A stretch of 64,000 nucleotides of DNA from assembly GCA_023382535.1 (NCBI GenBank), contig JAHDWA010000021.1:1-64000 (forward strand), written 5' to 3'. A model generated the notes under the pieces. That model had not been told where the DNA came from and searched no databases. It saw only the letters and a program-made list of their open reading frames with translations. The stretch's first letter is position 1. Every line of letters starts with the position of its first letter. Of this stretch, positions 24,351 through 32,982 are shown one piece after another. Source of the stretch: Anaerolineae bacterium. GTDB taxonomy: Bacteria; Chloroflexota; Anaerolineae; 4572-78; J111. Position numbers and translations under genes: made by a program.

Positions 24351-25230
24351 GCCGGCGCAACGCCTCGATTTGGGGGAGGTGGGTCATCTCGTGGGCGGCA
24401 AAGTAGCTGACCTGCTGGCGGAGGGTCACCGGGCCAAACTCTTCGTGTTGACCGGTGCGCCACCAATCACTGAGCGGAAGACTCTCTAACTGGGCGATGG
24501 TCTCTTGACGTGAGGCCCGGTAGACCTCAAAAATCTCCTGGGTGGTGGGCGAGCGCTCTTCCTCATTGGTGGCCCAGGCGAAGACTGCTTTCGACTCCAG
24601 TAAGGGGTTCTCCTGCTCAAGTAATAAGCTCAACCGAAAACTGAGCACGCCCTGCGCATCCCGGAGATGAGAGACAACGTTCCGTATAGCCCAACCGCCA
24701 TCGGCCGGGGGGCAGCTCAAGGCGTCCTCCGGCAACCCTTCTAGAAGTACTGCTACATCCAACGGTGTCTGGCGCAGTCGCTCCAGAGCGGCGAATGGCT
24801 CCAACGCATCCAACCAATAAACTGGGAGGAACTGTTTAAAGGTGGTTGGCCAGGCCCCACAGGTGGAACATTTTTCAGCTGGGGCCTTGAGGACGATGTG
24901 TCCACAGGTGCGGCAGACATAAGGGTGGGGTGTCTCGGTAATCAGGGGGAGCCGCCCGTCGGCCATAGCAGTCCCGCCGCGTTTGAGGGCAGCTAACACA
25001 TCCTTGTTCAAACCCAGTTTGGACAGGGCGGCAATGGCCTGCTCGACTTCACCGGCCAATTTGTCTTTTTCGGACGGCAGGGCAATCTTGAAGGCGGCCT
25101 GTCGGGTCAGACTCTCGGCCGTGGCCCGGGCCAGCTTGGCCATGTTATATTGGCCTTCACCCTCTAACCTGGCGGCCAGGGCCAGCAGGTGTAAGAGGGT
25201 GTCGCTCCATTCGGCTTCACGGTTTGTCAT
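24322..25230 (-). CDS. DinB-fold protein with central zinc ribbon, C-terminus replaced
   Basis: The 302-residue protein has an N-terminal helical region, a rubredoxin-like zinc ribbon YVCRTCGHIVLKAPAEKCSTCG (about 105-127, four Cys), and a DinB four-helix domain (about 150-290) with VVSHLRDAQGVLSF, RQETIAQLESLPLSDWWRTG and YFAAHEMTHLPQIEALRRR. His residues in these helices are the likely metal ligands. Family members are thiol S-transferases or unknown. The last seven residues (SAAGIIR) come from the esterase fragment, so the natural end was lost by recombination. Its ATG overlaps the end of the ABM-fold gene upstream by 14 bp. Confidence 0.75.
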   Translation of the reverse strand: MTNREAEWSDTLLHLLALAARLEGEGQYNMAKLARATAESLTRQAAFKIALPSEKDKLAGEVEQAIAALSKLGLNKDVLAALKRGGTAMADGRLPLITETPHPYVCRTCGHIVLKAPAEKCSTCGAWPTTFKQFLPVYWLDALEPFAALERLRQTPLDVAVLLEGLPEDALSCPPADGGWAIRNVVSHLRDAQGVLSFRLSLLLEQENPLLESKAVFAWATNEEERSPTTQEIFEVYRASRQETIAQLESLPLSDWWRTGQHEEFGPVTLRQQVSYFAAHEMTHLPQIEALRRRYSAAGIIR

Positions 25231-25528
25231 GGACGCCCCCTTCTATCAGGTTGTAGAACTCGCGGCGTCCGCTTTCCACCAGCGGCGTCATCCGCTCAAA
25301 AAAGGCAGCGAAGCGAGCATCGCCGAAAATCTGCTGGGCGTTGGCTTCCCAGGCGCTGAAGCTGTCGTACTCGGCTTCACTGACGACGGTAAAGAACGGG
25401 CCGCTCAGGTCGGTCAGGAGGCGGACATTTTGCCCACTGTGCCACATAGCGTTCGCCTCTTTGAACAACTCGACCAACTCGTCGCCCTTGCCATATCTGG
25501 CCTGAAACACACCCCGAACGATGATCAT
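25217..25528 (-). CDS. ABM/NIPSNAP-like small ferredoxin-fold protein
   Basis: The 103-residue protein begins MIIVRGVFQARYGKGDELVELFKEAN and contains DLSGPFFTVVSEAEYDSFSAWEANAQQIF and ERMTPLVESGRREFYNLIE. The alternation of a long helix and strands fits a dimeric alpha-beta barrel. It is the intact paralogue of the amber-containing copy at 10967-11257. AAGGAG precedes the ATG. It overlaps the zinc-ribbon DinB gene, so the two probably act together. Substrate or ligand unknown. Confidence 0.75.
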   Translation of the reverse strand: MIIVRGVFQARYGKGDELVELFKEANAMWHSGQNVRLLTDLSGPFFTVVSEAEYDSFSAWEANAQQIFGDARFAAFFERMTPLVESGRREFYNLIEGGVHDKP

Positions 25529-25567
25529 TTGAAATCTCCTTCTTGCTGAAATTCTGACGCATGACGT

Positions 25568-26080
25568 CTACTTACATTCGGCGCTGAAGTTGTCGTGGAA
25601 TGAAGTTATCGTTAGATTAGCATTGACGGTTATGTGGGAGTTCTCATCGATCAGTAAGTTGTTCCCTGGCCCCTGGCCAATCAGGCGAAAATTGTTCACG
25701 ACGGTATTTTCGAACCCTACCCTGCCAATAATAAACTGGTCTTGCGTCACGCCTGTTCCCTGATACTTGTCGCCAGTCGTCAGGCCCGTTCCACTCACTC
25801 CTTGGGGATTGAAGTGACTTTTGGCATGGTAGCCACCCTGACCATCAAAGGTAATGTGGAACAAGGTGTGGAGGTGGCCGCTGAGTTCAATGTATTCACC
25901 TGCACCTCCGTTTGCACAGGGCACGAATACGACGAGATCGAGGGGGAATTTCTCGCTCACTCTAAACGTCTCAGCTTTGGCCAGGGCCGGCGCTGTTCCT
26001 ACCAGATTAAGCAGGCCCACTACCAGAGCGAACCCAACGAGACTCCCCAGGATTAGCTTTATCCTTCTCATTGTTTTCAT
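25568..26080 (-). CDS. Secreted protein of unknown function
   Basis: The 170-residue product has a clear signal peptide (MKTMRRIKLILGSLVGFALVV then APALAKA). The mature part is rich in beta strands: LVVFVPCANGGAGEYIELSG, HLHTLFHITFDGQGGYH, and VNANLTITSFHDNFSAECK at the end. The two Cys could form a disulfide. It resembles small secreted proteins seen in actinobacteria and Chloroflexota, but I do not recognise a named family. GGAGAG precedes the ATG. Confidence 0.7.
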   Translation of the reverse strand: MKTMRRIKLILGSLVGFALVVGLLNLVGTAPALAKAETFRVSEKFPLDLVVFVPCANGGAGEYIELSGHLHTLFHITFDGQGGYHAKSHFNPQGVSGTGLTTGDKYQGTGVTQDQFIIGRVGFENTVVNNFRLIGQGPGNNLLIDENSHITVNANLTITSFHDNFSAECK

Positions 26081-26153
26081 TTTAGTTCTCTCCTCTTACA
26101 AATTGGGTCAATCTTTCCTTGTTGTCATCACGCTAAAGCCGTCTGTCAATACT

Positions 26154-26447
26154 CTACCTGGTTTGATGCACCCCTACCTCACCGGCGGTGATTTCGGGCG
26201 GGGTGGGCAGCAGCACGGCCAGATTCTGCTTGACCCAATCGGCCGCCAGCCGGTTCGACTCTTCTGCCCCGGCCTGGCTCTCAAAAACGCTGATGGAGGC
26301 GACTACTCCACCTCCCCCATTGACAGCATAGTAGGCCATAAATCCCGGCGCTTGACTGATAATGGGCACAAAACCCTCATTCACCCGGCGCATCAACTCA
26401 TCCACCGATCCGGGCTCCATTTGGTACCGTCGAATACTGGCGTACAT
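26154..26447 (-). CDS. ABM-domain (antibiotic biosynthesis monooxygenase-like) protein
   Basis: The 97-residue protein MYASIRRYQMEPGSVDELMRRVNEGFVPIISQAPGFMAYY shows the pattern of the ABM/Dabb fold: first strand, long helix, and strand with GFxxYY, then VVASISVFESQAGAEESNR. Members include heme-degrading and small-molecule monooxygenases, but many are of unknown role. AAAGGAG precedes the ATG. It is the first small gene downstream of the two-component pair (154 bp). Confidence 0.75.
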   Translation of the reverse strand: MYASIRRYQMEPGSVDELMRRVNEGFVPIISQAPGFMAYYAVNGGGGVVASISVFESQAGAEESNRLAADWVKQNLAVLLPTPPEITAGEVGVHQTR

Positions 26448-26487
26448 GGTTTGCTCCTTTCTTGCCTGTCAAAAGAGTGATTTGTTT

Positions 26488-26632
26488 GAATTTGGGTAAC
26501 TCAAAGGATAACACGAAGGGAGCGTGGCTGTCTATCCATCGTGAAGAGGGCTAAAGAATGAAAAAAGAGGGATTTTTGGGGGCGCTCTTGATGAAAAGAA
26601 TTAGGTCTTTGTGCTGCCCTTCACCAGCCCTT
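26488..26632. repeat. Second copy of the duplicated response-regulator 3' region
   Basis: This copy keeps the intact end of the response regulator (stop TAA at 26603-26601) and the spacer CTAAAGAATGAAAAAAGAGG. It is the counterpart of 11650-11798. Confidence 0.7.
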
Positions 26633-27278
26633 GTTGGAGGGCTAATTGGGCCGCCTGCCGCCGGTTAACGGCATGCAGTTTGCTCAAGATACTGTGGAGG
26701 TGGCTTTTGACAGTATGCACACTGAGCGAGAGTTGGCCTGCAATTTCTTTATCGCTGGCTCCGGCGGCGATGAGGCTGAGAACTTCATGTTCGCGGGAAG
26801 TGAGGTTGGCCGAGAGTTCAGCCGGAGTAGGCTGGGGGCGATGGGCCAGCCGGGCAAACTCTTCCAGGAGACAGGCGGCCAGTTTGGGCGGCAAGACCGC
26901 CTCCCCGGCCAAAAGGCCGCGGATACTCCTGAGAAAGTCGGACGAACGGGTACTCTTGAGCAGGTAGCCGTTCGCTCCACCTTTGATCGCCTCAAAGAGC
27001 TTTTCGCTCTCCTCATGAACAGTAAGGATGAGGATCCTTGCCTCAAGCAGTGTGGGCGTAACCCGGATGAGGCGGGTGGCTTCCAGCCCATCACAAACCG
27101 GCATGCTGATGTCCAGCACCATCAGGTCAGGCTGCAGGTTGCGGGCCAGGGTCAGCGCTTCGAAGCCGTCGCCGGCCTGAGCGATGACTTGCAAATCTGG
27201 TTGCGTATTGAGCAGCGCCGCCAGTCCCTCGCGGAAGAGTTCATGATCGTCAGCCAGTAAAATACGCGCCTGGCTCAT
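26601..27278 (-). CDS. NarL/FixJ-family response regulator
   Basis: The 225-residue protein has a receiver domain with acidic pair LLADDHELFREG, phosphoacceptor Asp in LMVLDISMPVCDG, Thr in ILILTVHEE and Lys in GYLLKS. It has a LuxR-type HTH (about 160-218, NLTSREHEVLSLIAAGASDKEIAGQL then HTVKSHLHSIL). Its start codon overlaps the stop of the histidine kinase gene (ATGA), so the two form one signalling pair. Targets are unknown. Confidence 0.92.
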   Translation of the reverse strand: MSQARILLADDHELFREGLAALLNTQPDLQVIAQAGDGFEALTLARNLQPDLMVLDISMPVCDGLEATRLIRVTPTLLEARILILTVHEESEKLFEAIKGGANGYLLKSTRSSDFLRSIRGLLAGEAVLPPKLAACLLEEFARLAHRPQPTPAELSANLTSREHEVLSLIAAGASDKEIAGQLSLSVHTVKSHLHSILSKLHAVNRRQAAQLALQQGLVKGSTKT

Positions 27279-29176
27279 CAGCCCGCCTCCCTGTATGGAA
27301 AGTAAATTATAACTTTTGTCCCCGCCCCAGGAGCCGAGTCAATCGTCAGTCGCCCTCCGCACCGCTCGGCGCGGGCGCGCATGATGGTTAGCCCCAGATG
27401 GTTCTCTCCCCCGCTGCGGAGGGGATCGAAACCACCCCCATCGTCCGCCACAGTAAAACTTGCCTCGCCGTCTACCTGTTCCACCCACAGCCAGACCTGT
27501 TGCGCCTGGGCGTGTCGCCGGATGTTGGTCAAGGCCTCCCGGACGATGTGCAGCACTTGCTTTTGGACTACAGGCGGTAAAGCCAGAGCCGTCGGGTCGG
27601 CGATGATCAGGTCGGCCGGGAGTTTACTGCTTTCCCGAAAATCGGCCAGGCAGGCCGCCAGTTCCTCAACCAGCAGTTGACCTGATGCGGCGGCCGGTTG
27701 GCGAAGACCCACCAGGGTAGCTCGCACCTGTCCGTAGGCCGCGCTGAGGGCCGGTTTCAGCGCGGCAAGTTCGGCCTGGGCCGCAGCAAGGTAACCGCCA
27801 GCCAGCAGCTCTTCCAGCCGGTCGGTTGTGAAATTGAGAAAACCCAACGTTTGGGCCAGGTGGTCGTGGAGCTCGGCCGCCAGACCTTCGCGCTCGGCCA
27901 GCGCCGCGGCTTGTTCGGCCTGACGCCGCCCGCGCTCAACCAGGTGAGCGTTGGCAATGGCAATCGCCGCCGAGTTGGCCAGCAAGGTGAAAGCGCGAGT
28001 TTCAGCGGCGTCAAAGCCTGAGTCCCCAGGCCGAATCACACACAATGCGCCGAGAGGTTGATCGCCGACGCAAAGGGGAGTAGCCAAACATTGCCCCGAC
28101 CCGTAGCCCTGCCACAAGCGGCAGTTGAAACAACTGGCTTCAGCAGCAATAGTTCTACCCTCACCGATGACCCCGGCGATGGGTTCGGACTCAACCGCTT
28201 GTTTGAGACCGGCATGACCGGCAACATTGCCACTGCTGGCTGCCAGGCGTAGAAACTGACCCCCTGGCTCCAGCAGGCAGAGCGCCGCCGCTTGCGCCCC
28301 GGTCAAGCTCCTGGTGCGTTCAGTGACCGAGGGCAAGAGGTGGTCAAGCCGTAGGTCGGCTACAATTTCCCGACTAAATTCAAAGGCCGCATCGAGTTCG
28401 CGGGTGCGTTGAGCCACGCGGGCTTCTAACTGAGCTTGGGCAGTCGCAACTTCGACGCGCATCGCCTCGAAGGCTCGACCTAAATGGCCCAGTTCATCAG
28501 CCCTCATGGTCGGAACCGACTCATGCAGATAGCCCTGAGCCATGCGGTGGGTAGCTAATTGGAGAGCCGCCAGGGGGGACAAGATGCGCCGCCGGGTGAG
28601 CCAATAACTCCAGCCCAGGAGCAAAAAAGCGGCCCCAAAGAAGATGGCTTGAATGACTTGCAGCCGGAGAAGCTTGGCCTCGGCCCGCATCTTGAAAGCT
28701 GTGACGATGGCTTCGAGTTGAACCAGGAGTCTGGCGGCTGCGGCGTGCAGCGTTTGTTCAATTTGGGAGCGATCCGGCGCCGTCAAGGGGCGAGTTTTAA
28801 GGCGCTCAAGCTGGGACCGAAAGGTGGACCATGTCGAAGCGACCTCATCCAATTGGGCGCGGAGGGTTGGATCAGGCGCGGGAGGCAAAATTTCCCCCTG
28901 CCCGGTGGGATCAAAAGCCAGGCCGCCGGAGCGGAGGGCAGCCAGAGTGTGTTCGAAGCTTTGGGCGGTGATGGCCAGGTCAGGGCTGTCGGGTTGGGTC
29001 AGGGCCAGCAGGGTCATTTTTTGGGTCAGCATCCGCTGGCGGCCGGCCAGGTTGATGAGGGCGGCATCGCCAGCCTGCGCCTGAATGGCCAGAAAGGTAG
29101 CCGCGCCGGAGCCGCCGACCAGCAGCAGAAAACCCATAAAGATTGCCCCAAGTTGCATCCGCAGCGATCGGCCCAT
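27278..29176 (-). CDS. NarX-like sensor histidine kinase
   Basis: The 632-residue protein has two membrane helices (about 10-32 and 172-190) flanking a periplasmic domain with INLAGRQRMLTQKM, the PilJ/NarX-type sensor motif. A HAMP (about 190-245), a coiled coil and a GAF domain (about 270-420) follow; the GAF carries ASCFNCRLWQGYGSGQC, with three Cys that could bind a cluster or metal. The C-terminus has a HisKA_3 domain with phosphoacceptor in AAELHDHLAQTLGF and an HATPase domain (REALTNIRRHAQ, VADDGGGFDPLRSGG). It pairs with the response regulator downstream. The sensor type suggests nitrate-like or other small ligands. Confidence 0.88.
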   Translation of the reverse strand: MGRSLRMQLGAIFMGFLLLVGGSGAATFLAIQAQAGDAALINLAGRQRMLTQKMTLLALTQPDSPDLAITAQSFEHTLAALRSGGLAFDPTGQGEILPPAPDPTLRAQLDEVASTWSTFRSQLERLKTRPLTAPDRSQIEQTLHAAAARLLVQLEAIVTAFKMRAEAKLLRLQVIQAIFFGAAFLLLGWSYWLTRRRILSPLAALQLATHRMAQGYLHESVPTMRADELGHLGRAFEAMRVEVATAQAQLEARVAQRTRELDAAFEFSREIVADLRLDHLLPSVTERTRSLTGAQAAALCLLEPGGQFLRLAASSGNVAGHAGLKQAVESEPIAGVIGEGRTIAAEASCFNCRLWQGYGSGQCLATPLCVGDQPLGALCVIRPGDSGFDAAETRAFTLLANSAAIAIANAHLVERGRRQAEQAAALAEREGLAAELHDHLAQTLGFLNFTTDRLEELLAGGYLAAAQAELAALKPALSAAYGQVRATLVGLRQPAAASGQLLVEELAACLADFRESSKLPADLIIADPTALALPPVVQKQVLHIVREALTNIRRHAQAQQVWLWVEQVDGEASFTVADDGGGFDPLRSGGENHLGLTIMRARAERCGGRLTIDSAPGAGTKVIIYFPYREAG

Positions 29177-29285
29177 TCAACATCTCCCTTGATGGACCCT
29201 AACGACAGATTATCTTCTACCACCATTGTAACCCGGTCGGTAGAGAAGAGCAAGCTTTTTAGATGATTACTGGTTTCAATCTAAT

Positions 29286-30494
29286 CTACTCCTCCATCTG
29301 CCACACGTCAGGGTCGTAAGCCGGTAGCTCGCAGCGCAGGGGACTATCTTCGCGATAGCCCAAAGCATAAGTTCCCTGCATTAATTCGTGAATCTGGCTG
29401 GTGCCTTCGTAAATAACTGCGCTTTTACTGTTGCGCAGGTAGCGCTCGACCTTATATTCATCAGAATAACCATAAGCGCCAAAGATTTGGACCGCATCGC
29501 TGGCAGTAGCCCAGGCCGCCTCTGTGGCAAACCACTTGGCCAGCGAGGTCTCTCGCGTGTTGCGGAGACCCTGGTTCTTCAACCAGCCTACTTTATGTAT
29601 GTAAAGTTGGGCCAGTTCAATGCGCTGGACCATCCGGGCGATCATCTGCTGGACCAACTGGTACTTGCCGATGGCCTGGCCAAAGGTAACGCGCTGGTTG
29701 GCATAGCGCACCGACTCCTCCAGACAGGCCCGCATCAGGCCGACAGCCCCGGCGGCGACCGTGTAACGACCGTTATCCAGTGCGCTCATCGCTATCTTGA
29801 ACCCCTCACCTTCCTGGCCCAACAGATTTTCTGCGGGAACGGCGGTATTATACAGGTTGATCCAACCGGTATTGCTGGCGCGCGCGCCCATCTTGCCGTG
29901 GATCGTTCCTGTTGTCACACCCGGATAGCCACGCTCGACGATAAAGGCCGAAATACCCTGATGACCTTTCGCCGGGTCTGTTTTAGCAAAGATGAGAAAA
30001 TTGTCGGCTATATCAGCCAGGGTAATCCACATCTTTTCTCCGCTGAGGATGTAGCAGTCACCCTCGCGGTGGGCGCGAGTGGTCATGGCCGCCACATCAG
30101 AACCAGCGCCGGGTTCGGTCAAGCCAAAACAAGCTATTTTCTCACCCCGGGCCTGCGGGGTCAAATACTTTTGCTTCTGGGCTTCGCTGCCCCACTGAAG
30201 GATGGTCAGGCTGTTCAGGGCCACATGCACCGAGATTGTCTCCCGCATCGAGGAGTCGGCCCATTCTAGAGCTTCTGAAACGATACCCAGGGAGATGTAA
30301 TCCATCCCTGCGCCGCCGTACTTGACCGGCACACACACACCCAGCAAGCCTAATTGAGCCATCCTCGGCGTTAGCTCATTGGGATATTCTTGTTTGCGGT
30401 CATATTCTTTAATCAAAGGAGCAACTTCTCGTACGGAGAAATTACGTACCATGTCCTGGATCATTTGATGTTCTTCGTTCAGGGAAAAGTCCAT
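29286..30494 (-). CDS. Acyl-CoA dehydrogenase
   Basis: The 402-residue protein has the full ACAD fold: [19 protein letters not shown] at the N-terminus, [17 protein letters not shown] (FAD/substrate), [16 protein letters not shown], the C-terminal helix region [21 protein letters not shown], and the catalytic Glu in [16 protein letters not shown]. The start at 30494 follows AAGAGG; a further in-frame ATG lacks a site. It lies 44 bp downstream of the PaaK-type ligase and last in the hcr operon, so it may oxidise a CoA ester formed from the aromatic substrate, such as glutaryl- or cyclic acyl-CoA. The exact substrate cannot be read from sequence. Confidence 0.88.
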   Translation of the reverse strand: MDFSLNEEHQMIQDMVRNFSVREVAPLIKEYDRKQEYPNELTPRMAQLGLLGVCVPVKYGGAGMDYISLGIVSEALEWADSSMRETISVHVALNSLTILQWGSEAQKQKYLTPQARGEKIACFGLTEPGAGSDVAAMTTRAHREGDCYILSGEKMWITLADIADNFLIFAKTDPAKGHQGISAFIVERGYPGVTTGTIHGKMGARASNTGWINLYNTAVPAENLLGQEGEGFKIAMSALDNGRYTVAAGAVGLMRACLEESVRYANQRVTFGQAIGKYQLVQQMIARMVQRIELAQLYIHKVGWLKNQGLRNTRETSLAKWFATEAAWATASDAVQIFGAYGYSDEYKVERYLRNSKSAVIYEGTSQIHELMQGTYALGYREDSPLRCELPAYDPDVWQMEE

Positions 30495-30538
30495 CGGATA
30501 ACCTCTTCTTAGGCTAAAGGTTGGGTTGGCTCGGCTGC

Positions 30539-31837
30539 TCACCCAAAATAATGAAAGCGTTTGGCTTTTAATTCAAAGCGGGGCAGAGTTCCCCTCGGAA
30601 CCGTCGTAATGAGCGGACGCAGCCCCAAAGTGCTGCTGATAGACTGGGCAATAGCCGCCGCAACAGTCTCCGGGTTTACATCTTCCACTAATTCGATTTC
30701 GATACACAATTCATCCAATTCGCCGCGCCGGGTTGCCTTAACCTGAAACTCATCTACCGTCGGCTGGGCGCGCACCAAGTTTTCAATAGCGCTCGGAAAA
30801 ATATTAACTCCACGAATAGTTACCATGTCGTCCACCCGGCCGAGCACGCCGCCTTCCAGGCGCAGGAAGGTGCGCCTACATTCACACCTGGCTTCATTAA
30901 AAATGACCGCATCGCCGGTGCGGTAGCGAATAACCGGGAAGCCCCACCGCCCCAGGTTGGTAATGACCAGCTCTCCCTTTTCGCCGGGGGCGACAGGTTG
31001 ACCGGTGGTGGGATTGAGACATTCGACGATAAATTCGCTTTCAATGACGTGGATGCCTTTGGGCTGCGCCTGACATTCAAAGCTGTGCCCCCCGACCTCC
31101 GATGCACCGGCATGGTCGTAGCACTTGGCCGACCAGCCCTCCTCGATGCGTGCTTTGGTGGCGGGAACATTTGCGCCGGGTTCACCGGCATGAATCGTGG
31201 CTCGAATTTTGAAATCGTCGAAGGGAATTTTTTGCTCGCGGGCGACTTCCAACAAATGTAGAGCGTAGGTGGGCGTACAGCATAACACAGTGCTGCCGGT
31301 ATCGCGCATTAAGTGCAGTCGCTCGATGGAGGAGCGCCCACCGCCGGGGATAAGCATCGCTCCAATCTGCCGCGCCCCTTCGACGGCAGCCCAGAAGCCG
31401 ATGAAAGGACCAAAGGAAAAGGCAAAGAAGATGCGATCTTGAGCCGTTACTCCCGCTCCGGCAAAGACGTGGGCCCAGCATCGTCCCCACCAATCCCAAC
31501 TCTCCACTGTATCAAACACCCGTAGGGGTTGGCCGCTTGTTCCGGAAGTTTGGTGGTAACGGGTATAAGCTGTCAGAGGATAGGTTAAATTAGCGCCGGT
31601 AAACCCCTCGGCCACCTGGTCTGTAGACAATTCGATTTTATTGGTTAAAGGAAGGTATCGGAGATCATCCAGCGATTTGAGGTCACCGAGGTAAAAACCG
31701 GCCTCGGTAAACTTGCGGGTGTAAAAGCGGTTGCGGCCGTAGATGTCTGCGAGCATGACTTGTAGCTTTTTTAACTGCACTGCCGCCAGTTGCTCCCGCG
31801 GCAGCGTTTCCATAGCTTCGTCAAAGTAAAGCGTCAT
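30539..31837 (-). CDS. Phenylacetate-CoA-ligase-family (PaaK-type) acyl-CoA ligase
   Basis: The 432-residue protein matches the PaaK length and motifs: P-loop [17 protein letters not shown] (about 92-108), the adenylate site [23 protein letters not shown], and the C-terminal hinge [20 protein letters not shown]. The enzyme would activate an aromatic acid with ATP and CoA in the cytoplasm. Its position between hcrB-like and acyl-CoA dehydrogenase genes suggests 4-hydroxybenzoate or another benzoate as substrate. That is inference, because known 4-hydroxybenzoate ligases belong to a different AMP-binding subgroup. The start follows AAGGAGGGAAGC. Confidence 0.85.
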   Translation of the reverse strand: MTLYFDEAMETLPREQLAAVQLKKLQVMLADIYGRNRFYTRKFTEAGFYLGDLKSLDDLRYLPLTNKIELSTDQVAEGFTGANLTYPLTAYTRYHQTSGTSGQPLRVFDTVESWDWWGRCWAHVFAGAGVTAQDRIFFAFSFGPFIGFWAAVEGARQIGAMLIPGGGRSSIERLHLMRDTGSTVLCCTPTYALHLLEVAREQKIPFDDFKIRATIHAGEPGANVPATKARIEEGWSAKCYDHAGASEVGGHSFECQAQPKGIHVIESEFIVECLNPTTGQPVAPGEKGELVITNLGRWGFPVIRYRTGDAVIFNEARCECRRTFLRLEGGVLGRVDDMVTIRGVNIFPSAIENLVRAQPTVDEFQVKATRRGELDELCIEIELVEDVNPETVAAAIAQSISSTLGLRPLITTVPRGTLPRFELKAKRFHYFG

Positions 31838-31860
31838 TGCTTCCCTCCTTTAAGAATCAG

Positions 31861-31927
31861 CGAAAGGGCGAATGGCGAAAATTTAAGAAGTTACTATTCA
31901 TTCGCCATTCGTTGATTCGCCATTCCA
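31861..31927. repeat. GAATGGCGAA palindromic repeat at hcrB 3' end
   Basis: GGCGAATGGCGAAA (31867-31880) faces inverted copies TTCGCCATTCGTTGATTCGC (31899-31918). The last codons of the FAD-subunit gene (MANQRMANE and stop) are read from it. Confidence 0.65.
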
Positions 31928-32898
31928 ACAACTTCGCGCAGTGCCTGCGCCACGTATACCTGTACCATCTGCTTGCGATAAGGGTGGCTCATATCGGTGT
32001 TATCGAGCGGTTTGGCCGGTTTGAATGCAGCTTTGGCAGCGGCTTCAACGACCTCGTCAGTTAGCTTTTGCCCCACCAGGATTTCCTCGGCCTCCACAGC
32101 TTTGATCGGGTAGGAGGCTACCGCCCCCAGAACAAGATTGGCTTCCGTAACCGTGCCATCCTCAGCCTGGCGCAGGGCCACGGCCACCCCCAGGATGGGA
32201 AAATCGAACGAGCCGCGCCTTCGCAGCTTTTTGTAGACCATCTTGATTCCTCCGGCGTCGGGCAGATGAATATCAGCCAGAATTTCGTCGGGCGCCTTGG
32301 TTAGATAAGCCATGCCGTCGTTGTGGTAGAGTGCCTGAACCGGGATCATCCGCTCGCCATTTGGTCCGACCAGCCGTACCGACGCCCCCAGGGCCACCAT
32401 TACCGGAGCCGTGTCCGACGAACTGACCGCCCAACAGCGCGGGCTGCCCGGCGCCACCCAGCAGATATGGCCATCTTTCTTCATACAATAGCCCAGAGCT
32501 TCGCGCCAGGGTTCGGTTTGATTGTAGTAGGTGCAGCGGGTGTCAAGACACAGATTGCCGCCAATTGTGCCCATATTGCGCAACTGCGGCGTCGAGACCA
32601 GCCCGGCGGCCGTCGCCAGGGCGGGGTAGCGCTCAACAATGAGCGGGTGGCGAGTGATTTGAGACAGGGTCAGCCCCGCGCCCAGGGTAACGGCGCCGTT
32701 GGTTTCAAACTGCTTCAACTCGGCAATCGCTCCCAGGCCGATCAATTTCTTGGGCGTCAACAAGTGGCGCTTCATATTGGGAAACAGGTCCGTACCCCCG
32801 GCAACCAGCGTAGCCTCCGGTCCATACTGAGACATCAATTCTACCGCTTCCTCAACAGAGTGCGGGGCCAGATATTCAAAAGGAGGTAATCGTAACAT
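31894..32898 (-). CDS. hcrB: 4-hydroxybenzoyl-CoA reductase-like FAD subunit with extra Fe-S loop
   Basis: The 334-residue protein is a CoxM/CutM-type FAD subunit (VAGGTDLFPNMKR and TIGGNLCLD as FAD-binding loops). It carries an insertion with Cys122, Cys138, Cys146 and Cys155 (RCTYYNQ, GYCMKK, HICWVA, PRCWAV). An extra [4Fe-4S] cluster bound by such a loop is the mark of 4-hydroxybenzoyl-CoA reductase beta subunit and is absent from ordinary xanthine dehydrogenases. It would pass low-potential electrons to the molybdenum site. Its last codons lie in a dispersed GAATGGCGAA repeat. The call is by motif; catalytic direction is inferred from family. Confidence 0.82.
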   Translation of the reverse strand: MLRLPPFEYLAPHSVEEAVELMSQYGPEATLVAGGTDLFPNMKRHLLTPKKLIGLGAIAELKQFETNGAVTLGAGLTLSQITRHPLIVERYPALATAAGLVSTPQLRNMGTIGGNLCLDTRCTYYNQTEPWREALGYCMKKDGHICWVAPGSPRCWAVSSSDTAPVMVALGASVRLVGPNGERMIPVQALYHNDGMAYLTKAPDEILADIHLPDAGGIKMVYKKLRRRGSFDFPILGVAVALRQAEDGTVTEANLVLGAVASYPIKAVEAEEILVGQKLTDEVVEAAAKAAFKPAKPLDNTDMSHPYRKQMVQVYVAQALREVVGMANQRMANE

Positions 32899-32916
32899 CG
32901 CCGTAAACTCCGCTGG

Positions 32917-32982
32917 GATTTTAGATTTTGGATTATTCCCCCATCTAAAATCGTAAATCCACGCCCAAAGGGCAGTCTAAAA
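32917..32982. repeat. AT-rich dispersed repeat, copy 2, with GACTGCCC centre
   Basis: GATTTTAGATTTTGGATT faces ATCTAAAATCGTAAATCC, followed by CACGCCCAAAGGGCAGTCTA. The hcrA stop codon TAG (32979-32977) and its last residues EQF are read from the right edge. Confidence 0.65.
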
